Part shown: one piece after another, positions 1 to 10,013 of the stretch | Position numbering within the stretch: position 1 is the stretch's first letter | How the letters are laid out: each line of letters begins with the position of its first letter | DNA from: CAYPKW01 sp964411425 | Lineage (GTDB): Bacteria; Pseudomonadota; Alphaproteobacteria; Dongiales; Dongiaceae | Assembly: GCA_964411425.1 (NCBI GenBank) | Contig: CAYPKW010000006.1 | Span: 13,148-77,147, forward strand | Direction of reading: 5' to 3' | Length of the DNA stretch: 64,000 bases | Made by a program: the position numbers and the translations under genes | Notes under the pieces: model-generated | Seen by the model: the letters and a program-made list of their open reading frames with translations, nothing else | Databases searched by the model: none | What the model was told of the DNA's origin: nothing

Positions 1-1111
1 CAGCGGCCACGAGGCGCTCTAGCATCTCTTCAAGCCCGGCCCCGGTCAAGGCGCTGATCGCAAGGGTCGGCCGCCCGGCGATCTTGGGCTCTGCTGGGAG
101 GTCCCCGATGTCGCTCTTATTCACAATTGGTATGGTATCATCATCTATTATGCTCAACATGTTGTGGTCATGCTCTGGCCATCGCGTCGCGTCGAACAGC
201 GCGATCTTGAGGTCGGCGGCGGCCGCTCTAGCCAGCGCCCGGCGCACTCCTTCCGCTTCGATCTCGTCCCGAGCGGCCCGCAGGCCGGCGGTATCGGCCA
301 GTATCACCGGGTAGCCGCCGAGGTCGAGCTGGACCTCGATCACGTCCCGCGTGGTGCCGGCGACCGATGAAACGATCGCCGCGTCGCGCCGGGCGAGCAG
401 GTTGAGAAGACTCGACTTGCCGACGTTGGGTGGGCCGAGGATGGCGACGCAGACGCCATCCCGCAGGCGCTCTCCGCGCCGGTGGTCATCAAGATGTTGG
501 GTTATTTCTCCGCCCACCCCCAATACATCGTGGTTTACTTGAGCCATAAGGTCCTTCGGCAGCCCCTCTTCCGGAAAGTCGATCGCCGCCTCGAAGCGCG
601 CCAACGCGGCCACCAGCCTTAGGCGCCAGCTCTCGTAGAGCCGGCCTAGCTCACCCTCGAGCTGGCGCAGCGCCTGGCGGCGTTGCGCCTCGGTATCGGC
701 GGCGATGAGATCGGCCAGGCCCTCCGCCGCCGTGAGGTCGAGGTTGCCGCGCTCGAAGGCCCGCCGGGTGAATTCGCCCGGCTCGGCGAGCCTGAGGCCG
801 GGCAGCCGGCCCAAGACGCCGAGCACGGCCGTCAGCACCCCGCGCCCGCCGTGCAGATGCAGCTCCGCCACACACTCTCCTGTGTAGCTGTGCAGCTCGG
901 GAAACCAGAAGACCAATGCCCGATCGAGCATCTCGCCCGACACGGGATCGCTCAGAGCGCGCACGGATGCCCGGCGCGGCGGCGGCAGCGGCTCGCCGGC
1001 GAGCCGGCGCAGGGCCTCGCCGGCGGCTGGACCGGACAGGCGAACGACCGCCACCCCGGCCCGGCCGGGCGCCGAGGAGAGCGCGAATATCGTGTCGCTC
1101 GCGGACGGCAA
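1..1111 (-). CDS. mnmE: tRNA modification GTPase MnmE (TrmE), 3' end beyond the window
   Basis: MnmE works with MnmG to place the cmnm5 group on wobble uridine of certain tRNAs. The visible 370 residues include the N-terminal folate-binding domain and the start of the G domain: P-loop GPPNVGKSS, switch AGTTRD, DTAGLR and the guanine-specificity motif NKSD. About 70 C-terminal residues, including the catalytic Cys motif, lie past the left edge. The start is a TTG (LPSASDTIFALSSAPGRAG): an in-frame TGA, which is the stop of the upstream gene, lies three codons before it and no ATG or GTG is available. It sits directly downstream of the DUF6489 gene, as in many alphaproteobacteria. The identification is sure; the TTG start is an inference. 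Confidence 0.95.
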   Translation of the reverse strand, partial: MPSASDTIFALSSAPGRAGVAVVRLSGPAAGEALRRLAGEPLPPPRRASVRALSDPVSGEMLDRALVFWFPELHSYTGECVAELHLHGGRGVLTAVLGVLGRLPGLRLAEPGEFTRRAFERGNLDLTAAEGLADLIAADTEAQRRQALRQLEGELGRLYESWRLRLVAALARFEAAIDFPEEGLPKDLMAQVNHDVLGVGGEITQHLDDHRRGERLRDGVCVAILGPPNVGKSSLLNLLARRDAAIVSSVAGTTRDVIEVQLDLGGYPVILADTAGLRAARDEIEAEGVRRALARAAAADLKIALFDATRWPEHDHNMLSIIDDDTIPIVNKSDIGDLPAEPKIAGRPTLAISALTGAGLEEMLERLVAA

Positions 1112-1120
1112 TGGCGGCCG

Positions 1121-1369
1121 TCAGCCGCCGGGGGTCTTCTTGCCGCCGGCGAACTGGTCCCAGAACGCCTTCTGCATATGCTCCCAGTTGGCGCCCGCGC
1201 CGGGCATCCAAGTCTTGAGCAGGGCCTCGGGCTCCATGGCCGCGAGGCCGGCGCGCATGCGCGCCTCGATCTCCTTCATCGCCGCCTGCTGCAGGGGTGC
1301 CACGTCCGGCAGGCCCAGAAAGGCGCGCGCCTCCTCGGGCGTGCAGTCGATGTCGATCTTGACCCGCAT
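1121..1369 (-). CDS. DUF6489 family small protein
   Basis: An 82-residue soluble protein starting MRVKIDIDCTPEEARAFLGL, the hallmark of the DUF6489 family found beside mnmE in many alphaproteobacteria. It has no signal peptide and no membrane segment, and the second half carries a Trp-containing helix (MQKAFWDQF). The function is unknown. It ends in the TGA that closes the frame just ahead of mnmE, so the two are probably co-transcribed. The Shine-Dalgarno AGGAGG (1375-1380) directly abuts the CTAG end of the palindromic repeat upstream. That places the repeat in the promoter or leader region of this operon. Confidence 0.8.
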   Translation of the reverse strand: MRVKIDIDCTPEEARAFLGLPDVAPLQQAAMKEIEARMRAGLAAMEPEALLKTWMPGAGANWEHMQKAFWDQFAGGKKTPGG

Positions 1370-1379
1370 GGCGATCCTC

Positions 1380-1497
1380 CTAGTGTCCTGCCCCAGAAAT
1401 TCTCTCGCGAATTTCTGGGGCAGGACACTAGATTCAATTACTTAGTGGCCCGTTCACCCCGAAATTCAAGCAAGGAATTTCGGGGACGGGACACTAG
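1380..1497. repeat. CTAG-bounded double palindrome, copy 1
   Basis: Two consecutive hairpins. Hairpin 1 (1380-1431) has perfect 22-bp arms (1380-1401 and 1410-1431), begins and ends with CTAG, and has an 8-nt loop. Hairpin 2 (about 1442-1497) pairs CCCCGAAATT with AATTTCGGGG inside outer arms TAGTGGCCCGT/ACGGGACACTA, with one mismatch and a 3-nt bulge. Termini, size and two-hairpin layout match the elements at 9662-9806 and 14122-14268, although the stem sequences differ. It carries no coding capacity. The likely classes are a REP/MITE-like mobile palindrome or a structured leader element. Confidence 0.85.
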
Positions 1498-1534
1498 GCC
1501 GGTTCGGCCTCGTGCCGCCGGCCGGGCGCCTTCC

Positions 1535-1567
1535 TTAGAGCATGTTCCAGCCTGACGGACTATGCTC
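1535..1567. repeat. AGAGCAT...ATGCTCT inverted repeat
   Basis: Seven-base arms AGAGCAT (1535-1541) and ATGCTCT flank a spacer of about 19 nt. The element lies in the space before the DUF255 gene. A shorter related palindrome (GAGCATGCTC) occurs in front of hisF near 25899. No function is evident; it could be a short mobile palindrome remnant or an operator. Confidence 0.5.
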
Positions 1568-1626
1568 TATCGGACGCGCCCGCGCCCCGCAACGGCGCTC
1601 GGGCAGGCGGGCAAGGGATCCCGACC

Positions 1627-3651
<2,025 letters not shown>

Positions 3652-3729
3652 GCGCCGGGCGCGCCGGCCGTGACAGGGAACGCGCCGGCCGCTATGGTGC
3701 GGCGGCAAAAGACGAATTCGGGGAGCGCC

Positions 3730-4452
3730 ATGGCCAAGACGACGATTTCCTGCCCCGACGGCAAGTTCACCGCCTATGTGGCGAAGCCCCGGACCGCGCG
3801 GCCGGGCGAGCGGCGGCCCGGCATGCTGGTGATCCAGGAGATCTTCGGCGTCAACGCGGTCATGCGGGCCGTCGCGGACGGTCTCGCGGCGGAGGGCTAC
3901 GTGGCGCTCTGCCCCGACCTGTTCTGGCGCCAGAAACCGGGAGTCGACATCACCGACAAGACCGAAGCGGAGTGGCAGAAGGCGTTCGCCCTCTACCAGG
4001 GCTTCAACGAGGCCAAGGGGGCGGCGGACTTGATCGCCGCCCTCGGCCACCTGCGCAAGCTGCCGGAGTGCAACGGCAAGGCGGGGTCGATCGGCTTCTG
4101 CCTCGGCGGCAAGCTCGCCTACCTGATGGCGACGCGCTCGGACGCCGATTGCAGCGTGTCGTATTACGGGGTCGGCATCGAGAAGGCGCTGGGCGAGGCC
4201 AGGCAAATCCGGAAGCCGCTGTTGATGCACATCGCCGAGCAGGACAGGTTCGTGCCGCCGGAGGCGCAGGCCGACGTGAAGCGCGTGCTCGCCGGCAACC
4301 GCAGCGTGACGCTGCACGTCTATCCCGGCGTCGACCATGCCTTCGCCCGCAAGGGCGGCGAGCACTGGAACGCCAAGGCGGCGGCGCTCGCCAACGAACG
4401 CAGTTCGGCGTTCCTGAAGCGCCATCTCGTCGGCGGCGGCCCCCGGCGATGA
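3730..4452 (+). CDS. dienelactone hydrolase family protein
   Basis: A 240-residue alpha/beta-hydrolase of the carboxymethylenebutenolidase type, which opens dienelactones in chloro- and hydroxy-aromatic breakdown, though many members act on other esters. Visible motifs are QEIFGVN with the conserved Glu, the nucleophile elbow GFCLGGK with a Cys nucleophile, EQDRFV with the acid Asp, and VDHAFARKG with the catalytic His. The ATG at 3730 is chosen over an in-frame ATG at 3670 because GGGAG precedes it and it matches the usual N-terminus. Its stop overlaps the next gene by ATGA, so the two are translationally coupled. Confidence 0.88.
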   Translation: MAKTTISCPDGKFTAYVAKPRTARPGERRPGMLVIQEIFGVNAVMRAVADGLAAEGYVALCPDLFWRQKPGVDITDKTEAEWQKAFALYQGFNEAKGAADLIAALGHLRKLPECNGKAGSIGFCLGGKLAYLMATRSDADCSVSYYGVGIEKALGEARQIRKPLLMHIAEQDRFVPPEAQADVKRVLAGNRSVTLHVYPGVDHAFARKGGEHWNAKAAALANERSSAFLKRHLVGGGPRR

Positions 4453-5429
4453 AGACGCACGCCATCCGCTTCGCCAGGGCCGGCGGCCCCGAGGTGCTGT
4501 CCTGGCAGGAAGTGGACGTGCCGGCGCCCGGCAAGGGCGAGGCGCTCATCCGCCAGACCGCCGTCGGGCTCAACTACATCGACACCTACCACCGCACCGG
4601 TCTCTATCCGGTCCCCTCGCTGCCGTCGGGCATCGGGTTGGAGGGCGCCGGCGTGGTCGAGGAAGTGGGGCCGGAGGCGGGCGAGCTGCGCGTAGGCGAC
4701 CGGGTCGCTTACTGCAGCGGGCCGCTCGGCGCCTACGCCGAGGCGCGCGTCATGCCGGCCGACAAGCTGGTCAAGCTCCCCGGCGGCATCGACGACCGCA
4801 TCGCGGCGGCGATGATGCTGCAGGGGCTGACCGCGCAATACCTCTTGCGCCGCACCCACCGGGTCAAGGCAGGCGAGACGATTCTGGTGCACGCGGCGGC
4901 GGGCGGCGTCGGCCTCATCCTCGTGCAGTGGGCGAAGCACCTCGGCGCTACCGTCATCGGCACGGCCGGCTCGCCGGAGAAGGCGGCGCTCGCCAAGAAG
5001 CATGGCTGCGATCACACCATCCTCTATCGCACCGAGAACGTGCCCGAGCGCGTGCGCACGCTGACCCGGGGCGCCGGCGTGCCGGTGGTCTACGACGGGG
5101 TGGGCAAGGATACCTTCATGGCCTCTCTCGACTGCCTCGCCCCCTTGGGCCTCATGGTGAGCTTCGGCAACGCCTCGGGTGCCGTGCCGCCAGTCGATAT
5201 CGGGCTGCTGGCGCAGAAGGGCTCGCTGTTCCTGACGCGGCCCACCCTCATGACCTACACGGCCAAACGCCAGGACCTGCTGGCGGCGGCGGCCGAGCTG
5301 TTCGAGGTGGTGGGCAAGGGCGCGTTGAGTATAGTAGTGAACCAGAGCTTCGCGCTCAGGGACGCGGCCGAGGCGCACCGCGCGCTCGAGGGCCGGCGCA
5401 CCACGGGATCGACGATCCTCGTGCCGTGA
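4449..5429 (+). CDS. qor: NADPH:quinone reductase (zeta-crystallin/Qor type)
   Basis: A 326-residue zinc-free medium-chain dehydrogenase/reductase that reduces quinones with NADPH. It shows the family N-terminus (GGPEVLSWQEVDVP), the NYIDTYHRTGLYP signature and the nucleotide-binding motif AAAGGVG in the Rossmann half, and lacks the Cys zinc ligands. The start ATG overlaps the dienelactone hydrolase stop (ATGA). It is convergent with rho, with only 21 bp between the stop codons, so a shared bidirectional terminator would have to be very short; none is obvious. Confidence 0.9.
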   Translation: MKTHAIRFARAGGPEVLSWQEVDVPAPGKGEALIRQTAVGLNYIDTYHRTGLYPVPSLPSGIGLEGAGVVEEVGPEAGELRVGDRVAYCSGPLGAYAEARVMPADKLVKLPGGIDDRIAAAMMLQGLTAQYLLRRTHRVKAGETILVHAAAGGVGLILVQWAKHLGATVIGTAGSPEKAALAKKHGCDHTILYRTENVPERVRTLTRGAGVPVVYDGVGKDTFMASLDCLAPLGLMVSFGNASGAVPPVDIGLLAQKGSLFLTRPTLMTYTAKRQDLLAAAAELFEVVGKGALSIVVNQSFALRDAAEAHRALEGRRTTGSTILVP

Positions 5430-5450
5430 GCCCGGCCGCGCGGGCAACCC

Positions 5451-6707
5451 CTACTGATTCATCGAGGCGAAGAAGTCGGCGTTGGTCTTGGAGTGCTTCA
5501 TCTTGTCCAACAGAAACTCCATCGCGTCGACCACACCCATCGGCATCAGGATGCGGCGCAGCACCCACATCTTGGACAGCGTGCCCTTGTCGACCAGGAG
5601 TTCCTCCTTGCGGGTGCCCGACTTGGTGATGTCGATCGAGGGGAAGGTGCGCTTGTCGCTGAGCTTGCGGTCGAGGATGATCTCGGAGTTGCCGGTGCCC
5701 TTGAACTCCTCGAAGATCACCTCGTCCATGCGGCTCCCGGTATCGACCAGCGCCGTGGCGATGATGGTGAGCGAGCCGCCCTCCTCGATGTTGCGCGCGG
5801 CGCCGAAGAAGCGCTTCGGGCGTTGCAGCGCGTTGGCGTCGACGCCGCCCGTGAGTACCTTGCCCGAGGACGGCACCACGGTGTTGTAGGCGCGCGCCAA
5901 CCGCGTGATCGAATCCAGCAGGATCACCACGTCGCGCTTGTGCTCGACCAGGCGCTTCGACTTCTCCAGCACCATCTCGGTCACCTGCACGTGGCGCGAG
6001 GCGGGTTCATCGAAGGTCGAGCTCACCACCTCGCCCTTCACCGTGCGCTGCATGTCGGTCACCTCCTCCGGCCGCTCGTCGATCAGCAGCACGATCAGGT
6101 AGACCTCCGGATGGTTGGCCGCGATCGAATGGGCGATGTTCTGCAGCATGACCGTCTTGCCGGTGCGCGGCGGCGACACGATGAGGGCGCGCTGGCCCCT
6201 GCCCTGCGGCGCGATCAGGTCGATGACGCGCGTGGTCAGGTCCTTCTTGGTGGGATCGGCGAACTCGAGGTTGAGCTTCTTGTCGGGATAGAGCGGCGTC
6301 AGGTTGTCGAAGTTGATGCGATGGCGCACCTTGTCCGGGTGCTCGAAGTTGATGGTGTTCACCTTGAGCAGCGCGAAGTAGCGCTCGCCCTCCTTGGGCG
6401 AGCGCACCTGGCCCTCGACCGTGTCGCCGGTGCGAAGCGCGAATCGGCGTACCTGGCTCGGCGAGACGTAGATGTCGTCGGGGCCCGGCAGGTAGTTCGC
6501 TTCCGGCGAGCGCAGGAAGCCGAACCCATCCTGCAAGATCTCCAGCACCCCGTCGCCGAAGATGGCGACCTCGTTGTCGGCGAGGCGCTTCAGGATGGCG
6601 AACATCATCTCCTGCTTCCTGAGGTTGCTGGCGTTCTCGATCTGCAGCTCCTCGGCATAGGCCAACAGGTCGGCCGGCGCTTTTCGTTTCAGTTCCTGGA
6701 GGTTCAT
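5451..6707 (-). CDS. rho: transcription termination factor Rho
   Basis: The hexameric RNA-dependent helicase that terminates transcription. The 418 residues equal the E. coli length. The N-terminal helical domain (MNLQELKRKAPADLLAYAEE) and the cold-shock-like RNA-binding fold with DGFGFLRSPEANY are followed by the ATPase core with Walker A SPPRTGKTVML, Walker B DVVILLDSITR and the Q-loop/R-loop segment VLTGGVDANALQRPKRFFGAARN. The start at 6707 gives the canonical MNLQELK N-terminus; longer upstream readings are not supported. Haem genes hemE-hemH-hemJ lie directly upstream on the same strand, separated by a 265-bp leader with its own promoter-like sequence. Confidence 0.98.
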   Translation of the reverse strand: MNLQELKRKAPADLLAYAEELQIENASNLRKQEMMFAILKRLADNEVAIFGDGVLEILQDGFGFLRSPEANYLPGPDDIYVSPSQVRRFALRTGDTVEGQVRSPKEGERYFALLKVNTINFEHPDKVRHRINFDNLTPLYPDKKLNLEFADPTKKDLTTRVIDLIAPQGRGQRALIVSPPRTGKTVMLQNIAHSIAANHPEVYLIVLLIDERPEEVTDMQRTVKGEVVSSTFDEPASRHVQVTEMVLEKSKRLVEHKRDVVILLDSITRLARAYNTVVPSSGKVLTGGVDANALQRPKRFFGAARNIEEGGSLTIIATALVDTGSRMDEVIFEEFKGTGNSEIILDRKLSDKRTFPSIDITKSGTRKEELLVDKGTLSKMWVLRRILMPMGVVDAMEFLLDKMKHSKTNADFFASMNQ

Positions 6708-6875
6708 GGGAGTGACCTGGGGTTCGGCTGGCGGGAGGGAACCGGAAGGCTCGTCCGGCCGCGGGAGTGGGAAGAGATTTCGAGACCGCGCCCGAGCCCC
6801 CGAAGGCGGTCGCGGAATGTGGCGGTGTTGCTGAAAGGGGCCGGCGACGGCCCCGGAAGATGGGCTCGGGCTCCC

Positions 6876-6904
6876 TCGATAGCCAAAGCCGGCACCGCTG
6901 TCAA
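6876..6904 (-). promoter_or_regulatory. candidate sigma70 promoter for rho
   Basis: On the minus strand a perfect -35 TTGACA (6899-6904) and a weak -10 TATCGA (6876-6881) are separated by exactly 17 bp. The predicted start is about 160 nt upstream of the rho ATG. That leaves a long leader containing the hairpin GGGGCC-ggcgac-GGCCCC (near 6837-6854). Long leaders are typical of rho genes, which autoregulate by premature termination. Assigned from consensus only. Confidence 0.45.
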
Positions 6905-6972
6905 ACGAAGTTTCGGCAGCCGCCAAAGGGTTCGTCGCGCCAGACCGCTAGCCTCTTATTCGTCTATCGCGC

Positions 6973-7404
6973 TCAAAACGGCCTCACAACGACCAGGATC
7001 ACGATGCCGACCAGCAGCAGCGTGGGAGCCTCGTTCACCACGCGATAGAAGCGCGCCGAATGGCGGTTGCGGTCGAGGGCGAAGTCGCGGCGCCAGCGGG
7101 CCAGGGCGGCGTGCGCCACCTGCATCAACAGGAGCAGCGCCAGCTTGGCGTGCAGCCAGCCCTCGCCCCACAGCCCGCCCTGCCAGGCGAGCCACAACCC
7201 GGCCGCCCACGCCACGATCATCGCCGGGTCGATGATGGCGCGCAGCAGCCGGCGCTCCATGACCTTGAAGGTCTCGGACTGGGCCGAACCGCGCTCGGCG
7301 TCCGCGTGATAAACATAGAGCCGCGGCAGATAGAGCATTCCCGCCATCCACGCGATCACGGCGATGATGTGCAGCGCCTTCACCCACGGATAGACGGCGC
7401 TCAT
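6973..7404 (-). CDS. hemJ: protoporphyrinogen oxidase HemJ
   Basis: A 143-residue integral membrane protein that oxidises protoporphyrinogen IX to protoporphyrin IX, the usual enzyme in alphaproteobacteria lacking HemG or HemY. It has four hydrophobic segments, the N-terminal signature WVKALHIIAVIAWMAGMLYLPRL with the conserved His, and the later NEAPTLLLVGIVILVVVRPF end. The ATG at 7404 overlaps the hemH TGA (ATGA), so hemH and hemJ are translationally coupled. This fixes the start over a longer upstream reading. It is the third gene of hemE-hemH-hemJ. Confidence 0.92.
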   Translation of the reverse strand: MSAVYPWVKALHIIAVIAWMAGMLYLPRLYVYHADAERGSAQSETFKVMERRLLRAIIDPAMIVAWAAGLWLAWQGGLWGEGWLHAKLALLLLMQVAHAALARWRRDFALDRNRHSARFYRVVNEAPTLLLVGIVILVVVRPF

Positions 7405-8456
7405 GGCCCCACTCCCGCCAGCGGACAACGGCGCCCGGCCCGGCAGCGCCGGCCGTCCGAACTCGACAGCGGCCCCGGCGCCGCCAGCGCGTTGCGCACC
7501 AGGCGCGCCAGCGCCCCGATGAACTCGGGCGCCGTGCCCACCGTTGGCACGCGCAGGTAGAGCGGCACTCCCGCCGCCTCGGCCACCCGCCGGTAAAGGA
7601 TGTCCAGTTCCACCAGGGTCTCCACATGCTCCGACACGAACGCGACCGTCACCACCACCACGGGGCGGCCCTCGGCGCCAGCACGGCGGAGCTCATCGTC
7701 GGTGGCGGGGCCGATCCAGGCGAGCGGCCCAACCCGGCTCTGATAACACACCCGCCAGTCGTCGGGTGCGAGGCCGAGAGAGGCCGCCAGCGCCGCTGCC
7801 GTCTCCTCCACCTGGTCCTGGTACGGATCGCCGCGCTCCACCACGCGCTTGGGTAGCCCGTGCGCCGAGACCAACAGGCGCGGCCGACCTACGGCCTTGG
7901 CCTGCTCCCATCCGGGCGACGTCAGCCGCGCGAGCGCGGCGACGAACCCTCCGGCGGCCGGATAGCAGCACACCGCGCGCTCGCGCGCTACGATCCTGGC
8001 CCGCCGCGAAGCTCGTCTCCAATCCACCAGCGACGACGCGGTGGTCGTGCTGGAGAACTGCGGATAAAGGGGCAGCAGCACGACCTCGTCCGGCGCGAAG
8101 GCCGCCACCCTGCCGGCCACGGTGGCGCTCGCCGGCTGCCAGTAGCGCATGCAAGGGAAGACGCGCGCCTCTCCTAGGTCGGCGAGCGCCGATTGCAACG
8201 CGCGCGCCTGCGCCTCGGTGTTCGCCAGGATCGGCGAGCCGCCGCCGAGCTGCGCGTACATCGCACGCGCCGTCGGGGCCCGCCGCGCGGCGAGCAGGCG
8301 CGCCAGCGGCCGGCGCAGCGGCCAGGGCAGGCCCACGATGGCAGGATCCCCGAACAGGTTGGCGAGGAACGGCCGGACCGCCTCCGGGCCGTCGGGCCCG
8401 CCGAGGTTGAACAGCACCACGGCAACGCGTGGCCGAGGCTCAGGGCCGCCAGCCAC
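7401..8456 (-). CDS. hemH: ferrochelatase HemH
   Basis: Inserts Fe2+ into protoporphyrin IX, the last step of haem synthesis. The 351 residues show the N-terminal VAVVLFNLGGPD, the signature SAHGLPKRVVERGDPY with the catalytic His, and TVAFVSEHVETLVELD with the conserved Glu. A GTG at 8456 is taken as start, giving MAGGPEPRPRVAVV. It overlaps the hemE 3' end by 17 nt and no ATG is available near the conserved start. The C-terminal ~25 residues are Arg/Ser-rich and unlike the family. They may be a local extension. Confidence 0.93.
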   Translation of the reverse strand: MAGGPEPRPRVAVVLFNLGGPDGPEAVRPFLANLFGDPAIVGLPWPLRRPLARLLAARRAPTARAMYAQLGGGSPILANTEAQARALQSALADLGEARVFPCMRYWQPASATVAGRVAAFAPDEVVLLPLYPQFSSTTTASSLVDWRRASRRARIVARERAVCCYPAAGGFVAALARLTSPGWEQAKAVGRPRLLVSAHGLPKRVVERGDPYQDQVEETAAALAASLGLAPDDWRVCYQSRVGPLAWIGPATDDELRRAGAEGRPVVVVTVAFVSEHVETLVELDILYRRVAEAAGVPLYLRVPTVGTAPEFIGALARLVRNALAAPGPLSSSDGRRCRAGRRCPLAGVGP

Positions 8457-9495
8457 GCACTGTCTCCACGAGTTGCGCCACGTGCTCGGGCGGCGTGTTC
8501 GGCAGCACCCCATGGCCAAGATTGAAAACGAACCGCCGATCGGCGAGGGCGCCGAGAATGCGCTCCGCCTCCCGCCGCATCGGGCCACCGCCGACCAGAA
8601 GCGCCGCCGGGTCGAGGTTGCCTTGCAGCGCGGTATTGGGCTCGAGCGCCTGCGCCGCCCAGCCAAGCGGCACCGTGTGGTCGAGGCTGAGGCCGTCCAT
8701 GCCATGGTATTCGGCGTACATCGCGCCGGCGCCGCGGGGGAAAGCGAGGATAGGGACATCGGCATGCGCCGCTTTCACCCGCCGCGCGATCTCGGCGACC
8801 GGCGCCACCGACCAGCGGCGTAGCTCGGGCTCCGCCAGCACACCCGCCCAGCTATCGAAGATCTGCACGACCTCGGCACCGGCCTCGATTTGCGCGATGA
8901 GATGCCTGGCCACCGCGGCAGTCAGCAGGTCGATGAGGCGCTCGAACGAGGCGGGATCGCCGTATGCCCAGGCCTTGACCGTCGCGAAGTCCTTGCTGGC
9001 GCCGCCCTCCACCATATAGCTCGCGAGCGTCCACGGCGCGCCGGCAAATCCGATCAACGCAACGCCAGGCGGCAGCTCGCGCCGGAGCATGCGGAGAGTC
9101 GCATACACAGGCTGAAGCGCCTCGTCCACCAATTCCATCCGCAGCAGCGCTGCCCCGGCCGGCCCGCCCAGCGGCGCCAGCAGCGGGCCTTTGCCGTCAT
9201 CGAAGGCAACGTCCTGCCCCAATGCACGCGGTACGAGGAGGATGTCGGAAAAGACGATTGCCGCGTCCATCGCATAGCGCCGGATCGGCTGCAATGTCGC
9301 CTCAACCGCGAGCTCGGGCGTGAGACAGAGGTCGAGAAAATTCGGCGTCTTTCGGCGCAACGCCCGGTATTCAGGCAGATAGCGTCCCGCCTGACGCATC
9401 AGCCAGATCGGCACCAGCCCATGCTTCCGTCCCGCCAGCGCCGCCAGCAAGGGTTTGTCGAGGAGTGGGTCGGACAATTGCGCAATTGGCCCCAA
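8440..9495 (-). CDS. hemE: uroporphyrinogen decarboxylase HemE
   Basis: Converts uroporphyrinogen III to coproporphyrinogen III in the cytosol. The 351 residues have the signature PIWLMRQAGRYLPEYR near the N-terminus, GFAGAPWTLASYMVEGG, FDSWAGVL and the C-terminal FNLGHGVLPNTPPEHV. Length is normal. The start appears to be a TTG at 9495; a second in-frame TTG lies six codons on. It is the first gene of the hemE-hemH-hemJ operon. Its upstream spacer is shared with the divergent ppsR and contains one copy of the double-palindrome repeat. Confidence 0.95.
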   Translation of the reverse strand: MGPIAQLSDPLLDKPLLAALAGRKHGLVPIWLMRQAGRYLPEYRALRRKTPNFLDLCLTPELAVEATLQPIRRYAMDAAIVFSDILLVPRALGQDVAFDDGKGPLLAPLGGPAGAALLRMELVDEALQPVYATLRMLRRELPPGVALIGFAGAPWTLASYMVEGGASKDFATVKAWAYGDPASFERLIDLLTAAVARHLIAQIEAGAEVVQIFDSWAGVLAEPELRRWSVAPVAEIARRVKAAHADVPILAFPRGAGAMYAEYHGMDGLSLDHTVPLGWAAQALEPNTALQGNLDPAALLVGGGPMRREAERILGALADRRFVFNLGHGVLPNTPPEHVAQLVETVRGWRP

Positions 9496-9661
9496 GAAGA
9501 TCGCCCACTATACAATTTAGAGAATCCTTATTGTTGTAGTAGTAGGGGCGGTGCGAATCGAGGGTGGAAAATTAAACGGAGGAAGCCCCCAAGGCGCGTC
9601 GCGAGGTATACTGGGCTTGGGGATAAGACCCTGAAAGTGGACCACCCTCGAGTGCAAGGGT

Positions 9662-9806
9662 CTAGTGGTCCGATCCTGACAGAAAGTACTCTCATGGGGT
9701 ATTTTCTGTCAGGTGAATCGGCCCACAAGCATATGAATGCTAGTGGTATTCAGCTTCCGACAAATGGTTCCCCCTCGGGAACCATTTGTCGGAACCATAC
9801 CACTAG
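9662..9806. repeat. CTAG-bounded double palindrome, copy 2 (hemE-ppsR spacer)
   Basis: The 518-bp spacer between hemE and ppsR (9496-10013) holds this 145-bp element and no gene. Hairpin A (9662-9727) pairs CTGACAGAAA with TTTTCTGTCAG and CCGAT with ATCGG. Hairpin B (9740-9806) has perfect outer arms CTAGTGGTAT/ATACCACTAG and long inner arms around TTCCGACAAATGGTTCCC. The reverse complement of 14122-14268 matches it along its whole length. Many of the differences occur in paired positions or loops, so the folds are preserved. The rest of the spacer presumably carries the divergent promoters. Confidence 0.9.
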
Positions 9807-10013
9807 CCAGAGCGGCAAATGGAAAGATGAGGATTGCGGGGACAGAGGCCTGGGTAATGACGCCGATTCCCGTTGTGCGACGGGGGCGCATGGAGTTATC
9901 GACAGCGGGATGGCAGTAGGGAACGAATCGGGCGAACGGGGATCGATTCCACCCGCCGGCCGGCGGCGCCAAGCTATCCCCAGATGCTGTACCGATTGTC
10001 CGCAGGAGGGCAA

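Noticed and set aside
5493..7235. Long plus-strand frame opposite rho
   Set aside because: Antisense shadow of rho; no motifs, unnatural composition.
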